DNA from: CAVUMR01 sp963742715 | GTDB lineage: Bacteria > Actinomycetota > Actinomycetes > Mycobacteriales > Micromonosporaceae | Assembly: GCA_963742715.1 (NCBI GenBank) | Contig: CAVUMR010000002.1 | Span: 1,550,001 to 1,614,000, forward strand | DNA length: 64,000 bases | Direction: 5' to 3' | Shown: positions 17,875 through 26,833 of the stretch, piece by piece | Layout of the letters: every line of letters starts with the position of its first letter | Position numbering within the stretch: the first letter of the stretch is position 1 | Translations under genes and position numbers: made by a program | The notes under the pieces: model-generated | The model's input: only the letters and a program-made list of their open reading frames with translations | Databases searched by the model: none | Told to the model about the DNA's origin: nothing

Positions 17875-18645
17875 CTAGTACCGCTCCGCGTCCAGATACC
17901 TCATGGTCTCCATGACGGTGTCCGGGGTCGGCCACAGCAGTTCGCCGACCACCTGGCCGTCGGACAGGAAGATGACCCGGTCGGCGTACGAGGCCGCGTT
18001 CGGATCGTGGGTGACCATGACGATGGTCTGGCCGAGGGTCTGGGCGCAGTTCTGCAGGAAGCCGAGTACCTCCTGGCCGGACCTGGAGTCGAGGTTGCCG
18101 GTGGGCTCGTCGGCGAAGATCACCTGTGGACGCGCGATCAACGCGCGCGCACAGGCCACCCGCTGCTGCTGCCCACCGGACAGCTGGGACGGACGGTGCG
18201 AGAGCCGGTCGTGCAACCCGACCGCGTCGACCACCCGGCTGAACCAGCGCGGGTCCGGCGGTCGTTTGGCGATCGACAACGGCAGCAGGATGTTCTCCTC
18301 GGCCGTCAACGTCGGGAGCAGGTTGAACTGCTGGAAGATGAACCCGACCGTGTCGCGGCGCAGGTCGGTCAGGCCACGGTCGTTGAGGTCGGTGACGAGC
18401 GTGTCCCCGATCCACACCTCACCGTGATCGACCGAGTCCAGACCGGCCAGGCAGTGCATCAGCGTCGACTTGCCGGACCCGGACGGGCCCATGATCGCGG
18501 TGTACCGACCGCGCTCCATCTCGACGGTGACGCCGCCAAGTGCCACGACCCGCGCCTCGTCGGTGCCGTACACCTTCCAGACGTCAACTGCCCGGGCTGC
18601 GACACCGGTGGTCGCGGCGAGCCCCTGGGTCACCATCCCTCCCAT
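17875..18645 (-). CDS. ABC transporter ATP-binding protein (MacB/LolD family)
   Basis: The ATPase partner of the downstream FtsX-type permease. Walker A is GPSGSGKST, the Q-loop FQQFNLLPTLTAEEN, the signature LSGGQQQRVACARAL, Walker B VIFADEPTGNLDS and the H-loop MVTHDPN; GNLDSRSG is typical of LolD/MacB exporters. The start is uncertain: ATGs lie at 18645 and 18636, and a GTG at 18681. None has a well-placed ribosome site, and 18645 is a compromise. Confidence 0.9.
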   Translation of the reverse strand: MGGMVTQGLAATTGVAARAVDVWKVYGTDEARVVALGGVTVEMERGRYTAIMGPSGSGKSTLMHCLAGLDSVDHGEVWIGDTLVTDLNDRGLTDLRRDTVGFIFQQFNLLPTLTAEENILLPLSIAKRPPDPRWFSRVVDAVGLHDRLSHRPSQLSGGQQQRVACARALIARPQVIFADEPTGNLDSRSGQEVLGFLQNCAQTLGQTIVMVTHDPNAASYADRVIFLSDGQVVGELLWPTPDTVMETMRYLDAERY

Positions 18646-18819
18646 CGAGACCAGGCGGACGGTACGAAACCCCCCGTGCACACCGTACGGGGGAGGGTCA
18701 CGCCGCCGACCGCGCCCCCGACACCTCCGGCGGCTGGCCGTACCTGCTGGTACGTCCGTTAAGGCCAGAATGTACGTGTGCGGCCGGTTGACTACCGCGA
18801 GTGACCGGCGGCGACAGAG

Positions 18820-19839
18820 CTACTCGTCGCGGCCGGCCGGATCCGGTGTACCGGCGGCGACCGCCGGCCTGACCGGGAGCTCCGGGAACGGCGGCGGCGT
18901 GCCTCCGTACTCCGGGCAGTGCGCCTGATGGCTGCACCAGTCGCACAGCCGGCTGGGCCGGGCGCGGAAGTCCTTCGCCTCGGTGGCCCGCTCGATCGCG
19001 TGCCAGAGCGCCTGCAGGTTGCGCTCGAACCGGAACAGCTCCTGCTCGTCCGGGGAGTAGTCGCAGGCCTCGCGATCCCGCAGGTACAGCAGGCGCAGCG
19101 CGCGCGGCAGCACCCCTCGGGTACGCCAGATCACCAGTGCGTAGAACTTGAGCTGGAACAGCGCGCGTGCCTCGAACGCCTCGCGGGGCGCGCCGCCGCT
19201 CTTGTAGTCGACCACCCGCACGTCCCCGGCGGGGGAGACGTCCAGCCGGTCCACATACCCCCGGAGCAGCAGCCCGGACTCCAGCAGCGTCTCGACCAGG
19301 CTCTCCCGCTCGGCCGGCTCCAGCCGGCGCGGGTCCTCCAGGGTGAAGTAGCCGGCCAGCAGCTCCCGGGTCGAGTCGAGCCACTCGGTAGGCGCGTCCG
19401 GCCGGTCGAACAGGGCGGTCAGCTCCGGCTCGGCCTCGATCAGCGTCCGCCACGCCGGTTCCAGCAGGTCGGCGGCCCGCTCCGGGGTGCGCTCCGCGGC
19501 CGGCTGGTCGAACAGCCGCTCCAGTACGGCGTGCACCAGCGTGCCCCGGACCTGGTCCGGTGACGGCTTCTCGGGCAACCGGTCGATTGTGCGGAACCGG
19601 TACAGCAGCGGACAGGTCTTGAAGTCGGCGGCGCGGGACGGGGACAGCGAGCCCTTCGCCAGTGCCGCCAGCGCGGTATCGGTCCGGCGCGCCGCGGGCT
19701 GAGCGGCCTCGCCCTCGGTGGGCTCGGCGGCGCCCGCCGCGGGCGGGGCCACCGGCGCGGCCGGGACCTCGCCGGGAACCTGGACCGGGATGCCCGGACC
19801 GGGTGCGAGCAGGACCGGCTGCGTTCCGTCCACCGTCAT
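18820..19839 (-). CDS. RecB-family (Cas4/AddB-like) exonuclease, PD-(D/E)XK
   Basis: A 339-residue nuclease found widely in actinobacteria. After a proline-rich 60-residue N-terminus, LSPSRAADFKTCPLLYRF supplies the first Cys, GTLVHAVLERLF the active-site His, and DVRVVDYKSGG the catalytic Asp-Tyr-Lys motif. The C-terminal SRLCDWCSHQAHCPEYG gives three more Cys, so a 4Fe-4S cluster like that of AddB/Cas4 is likely. It stands alone, without CRISPR or helicase genes nearby, so it is probably a DNA-repair nuclease, not part of adaptive immunity. Confidence 0.9.
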   Translation of the reverse strand: MTVDGTQPVLLAPGPGIPVQVPGEVPAAPVAPPAAGAAEPTEGEAAQPAARRTDTALAALAKGSLSPSRAADFKTCPLLYRFRTIDRLPEKPSPDQVRGTLVHAVLERLFDQPAAERTPERAADLLEPAWRTLIEAEPELTALFDRPDAPTEWLDSTRELLAGYFTLEDPRRLEPAERESLVETLLESGLLLRGYVDRLDVSPAGDVRVVDYKSGGAPREAFEARALFQLKFYALVIWRTRGVLPRALRLLYLRDREACDYSPDEQELFRFERNLQALWHAIERATEAKDFRARPSRLCDWCSHQAHCPEYGGTPPPFPELPVRPAVAAGTPDPAGRDE

Positions 19840-20006
19840 GCCCGAAGCCTAGGGGAGGGGTCCGACCAAATCGGGCGGCGCGCGGCAGGCCCGCCTGCGC
19901 GGCAGGGGGCCGGCGGTGCGGTCCGCCTGGCGGGGCGACCACGGCACGACCGGGTCGGGGCCGCGCCTGCCCGGGCCGGCTCGCGTGGCCACGTAGCATT
20001 TCAGCG

Positions 20007-21149
20007 ATGGACAACGCGCCCGCGGCACCAGCCCGCCGCCAGCCGGGCATCCGGCTGTGCCGGGTGTTCGGCTTCCCGGTCTACCTCTCGCCGTCCTGGC
20101 TGCTGCTCGCGGTCCTGGTCACGTTCGTGTACGGCGGGGTGGTGCACCAGTCGCTGCCTGAGCTGCCGATGACCGCCGCGTACGCCGTCGGCTTCGGTTT
20201 CGTGATCTTCCTGGTGTTGTCGGTGTTCCTGCACGAGCTCGGTCACGCACTGGTCAGCCAGGGGTACGGGATCCGGGTCCGCGGCATCACGTTGGAGATG
20301 CTCGGCGGGTACACCGAGATGGAGCGCGAGTCGCCGTCCCCGCGTACCGAGGTCGTGGTGGCGCTGGCCGGACCGGCGGTATCGGCGGTACTCGGCGCGG
20401 TCGGCGTGGTGGCGGTGGCGGTACTGCCGGACGGCACCCTGCTGCACGAGCTGGCGCTGCAACTGGCCATCAGCAACATCGTGGTAGCGATCTTCAACGC
20501 GCTGCCCGGACTTCCGCTCGACGGCGGCCGGGCGTTGCGCGCGGGGGTGTGGGCGGCCACCTCCGACCGGTACCTCGGTACCCGGGTGGCCGGCTGGGCC
20601 GGCCGGGTGGTCGCGGTGTTCTCCCTGCTCGTCGGGGTGATCGCGTACTACTACGGGTACGTCGGCCCGCTCAGCATCGTGTTCACCGGACTGGTCGCCG
20701 CGTTCCTGTGGGTCGGTGCGTCGCAGGCGATCCGGGCCGGTCACCTCGGCTCCCGCTTCCAGCATCTGCACTCCGGCCGGCTGGCCCGCCCGGCGCTGCC
20801 GGTCGCCGCCGACACCCCGGTGGCCGAGGCGCTGCGCCGGGCGGCGGAGGTGGGCGCCGGCGCGATCGTGGTCGCCGACGGTGCCGGGCGACCGGTCGCG
20901 CTGCTCAACAGCCATGCGGTCGCGGCCATACCGGAGGAGCGGCGGCCGTGGCTGCCGGTGTCCAGCGTCTCCCGCACCCTCACCCCGGAACTCGTCCTGC
21001 CCGCCGACCTCGAAGCCGAAGACGTGATGCGGGCCGTACAGGCGAGCCCGGCCAGCGAGTACCTGGTGGTCTCCGGAGATCATGTGGTGGGCGTGTTGCA
21101 CGCCTCCGACATCGCCAATCTGCTCGACCCGAAGAGGACCATTAGTTGA
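20007..21149 (+). CDS. Site-2 protease family (M50) membrane protein with CBS pair
   Basis: An intramembrane zinc metalloprotease of the M50 family, 380 residues. The metal site is FLHELGHALVSQG (two His and Glu) with the third ligand in NALPGLPLDGGRAL; flanking hydrophobic segments form about six helices. Residues about 255-380 look like a degenerate CBS-domain pair (ADTPVAEALRRAAEVGAG, LEAEDVMRAVQASPASEYLVV), typical of the Rip3-like actinobacterial branch. The ATG at 20007 sits 7 bases after a TAGCAT -10-like hexamer, so a leaderless transcript is possible. Its stop overlaps the TTG of trmI. Confidence 0.92.
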   Translation: MDNAPAAPARRQPGIRLCRVFGFPVYLSPSWLLLAVLVTFVYGGVVHQSLPELPMTAAYAVGFGFVIFLVLSVFLHELGHALVSQGYGIRVRGITLEMLGGYTEMERESPSPRTEVVVALAGPAVSAVLGAVGVVAVAVLPDGTLLHELALQLAISNIVVAIFNALPGLPLDGGRALRAGVWAATSDRYLGTRVAGWAGRVVAVFSLLVGVIAYYYGYVGPLSIVFTGLVAAFLWVGASQAIRAGHLGSRFQHLHSGRLARPALPVAADTPVAEALRRAAEVGAGAIVVADGAGRPVALLNSHAVAAIPEERRPWLPVSSVSRTLTPELVLPADLEAEDVMRAVQASPASEYLVVSGDHVVGVLHASDIANLLDPKRTIS

Positions 21150-22156
21150 CCTCCACGCAACCACCCGTGACGTACGACCCACTGCCGGCCGCCGAGAGCG
21201 ACGACGGTTCCGGGACCGACGATCGCGCCGAGGGCCTGCACCGGGGCCCGTTCGTCGTCGGCGACCGGGTCCAGCTCACCGATCCGAAGGGGCGGCTGCA
21301 TACCCTCGTACTGCAGGCCGGGGCGGTGTTCCACACCCACCGTGGCGGGCTGCCGCACGACGACCTGATCGGTACCCCGGAGGGCTCGGTGGTGACCTCC
21401 ACCGGCGGTACGGCCTACCTCGCGCTGCGCCCGCTGCTCGCCGACTACGTGCTGTCGATGCCGCGCGGCGCGCAGGTGGTGTATCCGAAGGACGCCGCGC
21501 AGATCATCGCGATGGGCGACATCTTCCCGGGCGCCCGGGTGCTGGAAGCGGGAGCCGGATCGGGTGCGCTGAGCTGCTGGCTGCTCCGCGCGGTCGGGCC
21601 GACCGGCCGGGTGCACTCGGTGGAGCTGCGGCCGGACTTCGCCGAGGTGGCCGAGCGGAACGTGACCCGCTTCTTCGGTACCGCCCCGGAAGTCTGGAGT
21701 CTCGAGGTCGGCGACGTCGCCGGGTACACCGGACCGCAGGTCGACCGGGTCGTACTGGACCTGCTCGCGCCGTGGGACGTGCTCGACACCGTCGAACGGG
21801 TACTCGTGCCCGGCGGGGTGCTGATCGGTTACGTGGCGACCACCACGCAGCTGTCGGACCTGGTGGAGGCCCTGCGCGCCCGGGGCTGCTTCACCGAGCC
21901 GCGCGCCTGGGAGACCCTGGTCCGGGACTGGCACCTGGACGGGCTCGCGGTACGCCCGGACCACCGGATGATCGCGCACACCGCGTTCCTGCTCACCACC
22001 CGGCGGCTGGCCGAGGGCGTCGTGGCGCCGATGCGACGCCGCAAGCCGAGCAAGGGCGCCGAGGCGTACGCCGCGCGGCGGGCCGGACAGTCGCCGACCC
22101 AGGGCAGCGGACCGGCACCGGAAACCTCCGACGGCTCCGGGGTCGACCCGCGCTGA
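21146..22156 (+). CDS. trmI: tRNA (adenine-58-N1)-methyltransferase TrmI
   Basis: Makes m1A58 in the T-loop of tRNA. The 336-residue protein has the TrmI N-terminal beta domain (FVVGDRVQLTDPKGRLHT), the THRGGLPHDDLIG block, then the Rossmann fold: ARVLEAGAGSGALSCWLLRAVG (SAM motif I), VHSVELRPDFAEVAE, and VVLDLLAPWDVL. The TTG start overlaps the protease stop by 4 bases (TTGA), so translation is coupled. In actinomycetes trmI usually precedes the arc-proteasome region, as here. Confidence 0.94.
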   Translation: MTSTQPPVTYDPLPAAESDDGSGTDDRAEGLHRGPFVVGDRVQLTDPKGRLHTLVLQAGAVFHTHRGGLPHDDLIGTPEGSVVTSTGGTAYLALRPLLADYVLSMPRGAQVVYPKDAAQIIAMGDIFPGARVLEAGAGSGALSCWLLRAVGPTGRVHSVELRPDFAEVAERNVTRFFGTAPEVWSLEVGDVAGYTGPQVDRVVLDLLAPWDVLDTVERVLVPGGVLIGYVATTTQLSDLVEALRARGCFTEPRAWETLVRDWHLDGLAVRPDHRMIAHTAFLLTTRRLAEGVVAPMRRRKPSKGAEAYAARRAGQSPTQGSGPAPETSDGSGVDPR

Positions 22157-22235
22157 GCATCAGCGGCCGGTACCCGCCGGGACCACGCGCCGGCGGGCCG
22201 CAGTCCGGCGCGGCGCCGCGACCGCTCGGCGGTGG

Positions 22236-22574
22236 CTACGCGTCCGGAGCCTCCGGGCCGGCGATCTCGACGTCGTCCCGGGCCCGGAGAACGTGAATAC
22301 AGTCACCCGGACATTCCTTTGCGGCGTCGATCACATCCAGCCGCAGGGACGCCGGGACCGGCACCCGGCTGCCCGGATCGGTGCGCAGCTCGCCGTCGTC
22401 GGCCTTCACGTACGCCAGGCCGTCCACGTCGAACTCGAAGACCTCCGGCGCGTACTGCACACACAGACCGTCCCCGGTACACAGCTCCTGGTCGACCCAA
22501 ACCCGCAGGTCATCGGCCTGGTCAGAAGCAACTGCCGAGGACGGGTTTCCGGTCACCGGCTCAACGGGTACCAC
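22236..22574 (-). CDS. Ferredoxin
   Basis: A small actinomycete-type ferredoxin, probably a [3Fe-4S] or [4Fe-4S] single-cluster electron carrier. Cluster Cys lie in QELCTGDGLCVQYAPEVF and AAKECPGDCIHVL. The GTG at 22574 has GAGGAGGAA about 8 bases upstream, giving 112 residues; a longer open frame to 22760 is not conserved-looking. The spacing resembles ferredoxins that feed cytochromes P450, but no P450 is present here. Divergent from arc. Confidence 0.9.
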   Translation of the reverse strand: MVPVEPVTGNPSSAVASDQADDLRVWVDQELCTGDGLCVQYAPEVFEFDVDGLAYVKADDGELRTDPGSRVPVPASLRLDVIDAAKECPGDCIHVLRARDDVEIAGPEAPDA

Positions 22575-22827
22575 GGGTGGCGTTCCTCCTCGCACGGTCG
22601 GCCAGGTCGGGCGGGGGGTGCGCCCCAGGTACGAGCAACGCCCCAACCACCGACGTCGTTTGCCACCCTCCAGGGTATGACGCCCGCTTCCGTACCAGCC
22701 CCGCAGGTTCGATCGGCTCGGATCGACCCTGTGTGCACCGAAATACACCGGTGCTGGCACGAGGCTTGTCGGGCGCTCACCGGCTAGGGTGGACTACACG
22801 ACCTCAAGCCCAGGGGAGGTGGCCGAC

Positions 22828-24600
22828 GTGGCACGCAGCGACGACTCGGAGAGCCGCGCAGCGCGGTGGGAGAAAGAGGCCCACGACCTCTCGACGCAGG
22901 TGTCGTTCCTCTCTGAGGAGCTGGCCCTGCTACGGCGCAAGCTGACCGAGAGCCCGCGGCATGTCCGCCTGCTGGAGGAGCGGCTCGCGGCCGCCCAGGC
23001 ACAGATCCAGCGGCTGTCCGAGCAGAACGGCCGACTCGTGTCCACCCTGCGGGAGGCACGCGAGCAGATCGTCACGCTCAAGGAAGAGATCGACAAACTC
23101 GCCCAACCACCCAGCGGGTACGGCGTGTTCCTCGGCCGGTATCCGGACGGCACGGTCGACGTGTTCACCGGCGGCCGCAAGCTCCGGGTGGCGGTTTCCC
23201 CGGCAGTCGAGGGGGAGCAACTGCGACAGGGGCAGGAAGTCCTGCTCAACGACGCGCTCAACGTGGTCGAGGGTCTCGGCTTCGAGCGGGCCGGCGAAGT
23301 CGTGATGCTCAAGGAGCTGCTCGAGCACCCGGACGGTCCGGCCGACCGCGCGCTCGTCATCTCGCACGCGGACGAGGAGCGGGTGGTGCACCTCGCCGCC
23401 TCGCTCGCCGAAGCCCCGCTCCGGCCGGGCGACTCACTGCTGATCGAACCGCGCAGCGCGTATGCGTACGAGCGGATCCCGAAGAGTGAGGTCGAGGAGC
23501 TGGTCCTCGAAGAGGTACCGGACATCGACTACCACGACATCGGTGGCCTGGACAGCCAGATCGAGCAGATCCGCGACGCGGTCGAGCTGCCGTTCCTGCA
23601 CGCCGAACTGTTCCGCGAGCACCAGCTCCGGCCGCCGAAGGGCATCCTGCTCTACGGCCCGCCCGGCTGTGGCAAGACGCTGATCGCCAAGGCGGTGGCC
23701 AACTCGCTGGCCAAGCAGACCAACCTTCGCGACGGCGAGCAGGCCCGCAGCTTCTTCCTCAACATCAAGGGCCCGGAGCTGCTCAACAAGTACGTCGGCG
23801 AGACCGAGCGGCACATCCGGCTGATCTTCCAGCGCGCCCGGGAAAAGGCCAGCGAGGGCCTGCCGGTCATCGTGTTCTTCGACGAGATGGACTCGATCTT
23901 CCGCACCCGTGGCTCCGGGGTGTCCTCCGACGTGGAGAACACGATCGTCCCGCAGCTGCTCAGCGAGATCGACGGCGTCGAGGGCCTGGAGAACGTCATC
24001 GTCATCGGTGCCAGCAACCGGGAAGACATGATCGACCCGGCGATCCTGCGGCCTGGCCGGCTGGACGTGAAGATCAAGATCGAGCGGCCGGACGCGGAAG
24101 CCGCCCGGGACATCTTCTCCAAGTACATCCTGACCGGTCTGCCGCTGCACCCGGACGACATGACCGAGCACGGCGGCTCCGAAGAGGCCTGTGTCGCGGC
24201 GATGATCCAGTCCGCGGTGGAGCGGATGTACACCGAGACCGAGGACAACCGGTTCCTGGAGGTCACGTACGCCAACGGGGACAAGGAGGTTCTGTACTTC
24301 AAGGACTTCAACTCCGGCGCGATGATCCAGAACATCGTCGACCGGGCGAAGAAGATGGCGATCAAGTCCTTCCTCGCCACCAAGGTGAAGGGCATCCGGC
24401 TGCAGCACCTGTTGGACGCCTGCGTCGACGAGTTCCGCGAGAACGAGGACCTGCCGAACACCACGAACCCGGACGACTGGGCGCGGATCTCCGGCAAGAA
24501 GGGCGAGCGGATCGTGTACATCCGCACGCTCGTCTCCGGCAAGGGCCCCGAAGCCGGTCGTGCCATCGACACGGTCACCAACACCGGTCAATACCTGTAG
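22828..24600 (+). CDS. arc: Proteasome-forming ATPase ARC/Mpa
   Basis: A hexameric AAA ATPase that recognises Pup and translocates pupylated substrates into the 20S core. It has 590 residues: an N-terminal coiled coil (about 15-95) that binds Pup, an OB interdomain (GYGVFLGRYPDGTVDVFTG), and the AAA domain with Walker A GPPGCGKTLIAKAVA, Walker B VIVFFDEMDSIF and arginine finger region. It ends GQYL, the HbYX-type tail that docks on PrcA. The GTG at 22828 is chosen for its GGGGAGG ribosome site; a GTG at 22789 would add 13 residues. The frame is intact. Confidence 0.95.
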   Translation: MARSDDSESRAARWEKEAHDLSTQVSFLSEELALLRRKLTESPRHVRLLEERLAAAQAQIQRLSEQNGRLVSTLREAREQIVTLKEEIDKLAQPPSGYGVFLGRYPDGTVDVFTGGRKLRVAVSPAVEGEQLRQGQEVLLNDALNVVEGLGFERAGEVVMLKELLEHPDGPADRALVISHADEERVVHLAASLAEAPLRPGDSLLIEPRSAYAYERIPKSEVEELVLEEVPDIDYHDIGGLDSQIEQIRDAVELPFLHAELFREHQLRPPKGILLYGPPGCGKTLIAKAVANSLAKQTNLRDGEQARSFFLNIKGPELLNKYVGETERHIRLIFQRAREKASEGLPVIVFFDEMDSIFRTRGSGVSSDVENTIVPQLLSEIDGVEGLENVIVIGASNREDMIDPAILRPGRLDVKIKIERPDAEAARDIFSKYILTGLPLHPDDMTEHGGSEEACVAAMIQSAVERMYTETEDNRFLEVTYANGDKEVLYFKDFNSGAMIQNIVDRAKKMAIKSFLATKVKGIRLQHLLDACVDEFRENEDLPNTTNPDDWARISGKKGERIVYIRTLVSGKGPEAGRAIDTVTNTGQYL

Positions 24601-24611
24601 TTCGGAGTTTG

Positions 24612-24645
24612 TCGTGCCGGGCCTGCGTACGCAGGCCCGGCACGA
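24612..24645 (+). terminator. Hairpin terminator after arc
   Basis: A perfect 34-base palindrome (TCGTGCCGGGCCTGC with its complement around GTAC) begins 11 bases after the arc stop. It should separate arc transcription from the dop operon. Confidence 0.75.
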
Positions 24646-24789
24646 GCCGTTTGCGCTGGTCAACGCACCTGCAAATGCGGCCGGAAACCCCCATCGGCCG
24701 CCGCCTGACCGGTCCGGACGGCACGATTGTCGGATGATCCCAGCGCGCTACCAGAGAGGTTGTCGAGTGCGCCCGTCTAGGCTCGACAT

Positions 24790-24822
24790 ATGAGCGGGGC
24801 AGAGATGAGCGAGCGGACATGA
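24790..24822 (+). CDS. Possible leader peptide 1 before dop
   Basis: Ten-residue open frame MSGAEMSERT. Its ATG is 6 bases after TAGGCT (24778-24783), a plausible -10, so the transcript could be nearly leaderless. Its stop overlaps the ATG of the second short frame by 4 bases (ATGA). Short, so coding status is inference from the coupling pattern. Confidence 0.35.
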   Translation: MSGAEMSERT

Positions 24823-24831
24823 GCGAGCGGA
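24805..24831 (+). repeat. Tandem ATGAGCGAGCGGA repeat
   Basis: The 13-base unit ATGAGCGAGCGGA occurs at 24805-24817 and 24819-24831 and supplies in-frame and coupled start codons for the two short leader frames. GAGCGAGCGG-type sequences recur in Micromonosporaceae genomes, so it may be a dispersed element. Confidence 0.7.
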
Positions 24832-24848
24832 GTGGGGCGGGATCATGA
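24819..24848 (+). CDS. Possible leader peptide 2 before dop
   Basis: Nine-residue open frame MSERSGAGS. It starts within the stop of leader 1 (ATGA) and its own TGA overlaps the dop ATG at 24845 (ATGA). Two coupled overlaps in a row before dop suggest translational relay, but no experiment supports it. Confidence 0.35.
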   Translation: MSERSGAGS

Positions 24849-26367
24849 CTGTTCGACGGGTCATGGGTACCGAGATCGAATACGGCATCTCGGTGCCCGG
24901 CCAGCCGAGCGCCAACCCGATGGTCACCTCGTCGCAGATCGTCAACGCGTACGGCGCGCGTCCGGAGCTGGCCCGGGGCGGCCGGGCGCGCTGGGACTAC
25001 GAGGAAGAATCGCCGCTGCGCGACGCGCGGGGCTTCTCCTACTCCGGCACGCTGTACGACCCGGCCGAGGCGCTGGCCGACGAGGATCTCGGCCTGGCCA
25101 ACGTGATCCTCACCAACGGCGCGCGGCTGTACGTCGACCACGCCCACCCCGAGTACTCCACCCCTGAGGTGACCAACCCGCGCGACGCGGTGCTGTGGGA
25201 CAAGGCGGGGGAACGGGTGATGGCCGAGGCGTCCCGCCGGGCGGCCACCATCCCGGGTAGCCAGCCCGATCAACCTGTACAAGAACAACACCGACAACAA
25301 GGGCGCCAGTTACGGCGCGCACGAGAACTACCTGATGAGCCGGCAGACGCCGTTCGCGGACATCGTCACCCATCTGACCCCGTTCTTCGTCACCCGCCAG
25401 ATCGTCTGCGGCGCGGGCCGGGTCGGGCATCGGACAGGACGGCTCCGGTACCGGCTTCCAGCTGTCCCAGCGGGCCGACTTCTTCGAGGTCGAGGTCGGG
25501 CTGGAAACCACGCTCAAGCGCCCGATCATCAACACCCGGGACGAGCCACACTCCGACGCCGACAAGTACCGCCGGCTGCACGTGATCATCGGCGACGCGA
25601 ACCTGTCGGAGATCTCGACCTATCTCAAGCTCGGTACCGCCGCCCTGGTGCTGGCCATGATCGAGGACAAGGTCGCTGTCGCCGGACCTGAGCCTCGCCG
25701 ACCCGGTGGCCGAGCTGAAGTCGGTCAGCCACGACCCGTCGCTGCGGCACCTGATGCGGCTGCGGGACGGGCGCACGCCTCACCGCCCTGGACCTGCAGT
25801 GGGCGTACTACGAGCGGGCCCGGGCGTACATCGACGACCGGTACGGCACCGACGCCGACGAGATCACCGGCGACGTACTGCGCCGCTGGGAGGGCGTACT
25901 GGACCGGCTCGGCCGCGACCCGATGCTGTGCGCCAACGAGCTGGACTGGGTGGCGAAGCTGCGCCTGCTCGAGGGCTACCGGGAGCGCGAGAACCTCGGC
26001 TGGGGCTCGCCCAAGCTGCAACTGGTGGACCTGCAGTACTCCGACGTACGACCGGAGAAGGGGCTGTACCACCGGCTGGTGTCCCGCGGCTCGATGACGC
26101 GGCTGTTCACCGACGAGGAGGTCAAGCAGGCGGTGTCCGCGCCGCCGGAGGACACGCGGGCGTACTTCCGGGGCCGTTGCCTGGCCCAGTACGCGGCCGA
26201 GGTGGTCGCGGCGAGTTGGGATTCGGTGATCTTCGACGTGGGTCGGGAGTCACTGGTCCGGGTACCGATGATGGAGCCGGTGCGTGGTACCAGAAAGCAC
26301 GTAGGGGCACTGTTCGACCGTTGTCCGAGCGCGAAGGACATGCTCGAAGCGATCACCGTCGCGATAG
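24845..26367 (+). CDS. dop: Pup deamidase/depupylase Dop (frame broken by about five +1 shifts)
   Basis: Converts the C-terminal Gln of Pup to Glu and removes Pup from substrates. Conserved Dop sequence is continuous if the frame is corrected: RRVMGTEIEYGISVPGQP, the Dop-specific region after YSGTLYDPAEAL, ANVILTNGARLYVDHAHPEYS, INLYKNNTDNKGASYGAHENY, FFEVEVGLETTLKRPIINT, and AMLCANELDWVAKL near the end. Single extra bases shift the frame near 25264, 25430, 25678, 25774 and 26356; the last restores a stop at 26365-26367. Without these the frame overruns pup. Placed directly upstream of pup, as in other actinobacteria. Confidence 0.85.
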
Positions 26368-26448
26368 TTTCGTCGGTTCCGCGAGGTAGGTTTCGCAGCA
26401 GGTTCAGCACGCAGCACCGTTCGGCGAGCACCGCAGGAGGAGGAGCCG

Positions 26449-26664
26449 ATGGCCACACGAGAGCGGTGGGCAATCCCAGTCGGGCGCAGCCGCCGGGACG
26501 AGGAGGTCGACGAGGCGCCCGCGCCAGCCGGCAACCCGGAGGTCACCGAGCGGCATGAGGAGCTGACCGAGGACGTTGACGACCTGCTGGACGAGATCGA
26601 CTCGGTACTGGAGGAGAACGCCGAGGAGTTCGTCCGCGGTTACGTGCAGAAGGGCGGGCAGTAG
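26449..26664 (+). CDS. pup: Prokaryotic ubiquitin-like protein Pup
   Basis: A 71-residue, intrinsically disordered protein modifier. The acidic helix region EDVDDLLDEIDSVLEENAEEF binds the ARC coiled coil, and the C-terminus FVRGYVQKGGQ ends in GGQ, so it needs deamidation by Dop before PafA can conjugate it. A strong GGAGGAGG ribosome site precedes the ATG. The length is slightly above the 60-70 typical of the family because of the N-terminal arginine-rich stretch. Confidence 0.97.
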   Translation: MATRERWAIPVGRSRRDEEVDEAPAPAGNPEVTERHEELTEDVDDLLDEIDSVLEENAEEFVRGYVQKGGQ

Positions 26665-26833
26665 CCCGCGGGCGCGAGGCGCAGGGCACGTTGGCCGGCT
26701 ACGACGACGGTACGAGTCGTGGCCGGCTCGGCTGGCGCCTCCGTGGCATTCTGTGTGGCTGCTCGTCGCCGGCGTGCGCTGGCGTGGCACCATCAAGATC
26801 TGACGAAGGCGATCGTCTACCGAGAGGACACAC

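Noticed and set aside
18820..19839. Cas4 of a CRISPR system
   Set aside because: The nuclease has Cas4/AddB-like motifs but there are no repeats, cas genes or spacers in the window.
19662..20006. Longer N-terminus for the M50 protease
   Set aside because: The extension is Arg/Pro-rich and lies over the divergent nuclease start; the family N-terminus begins at 20007.
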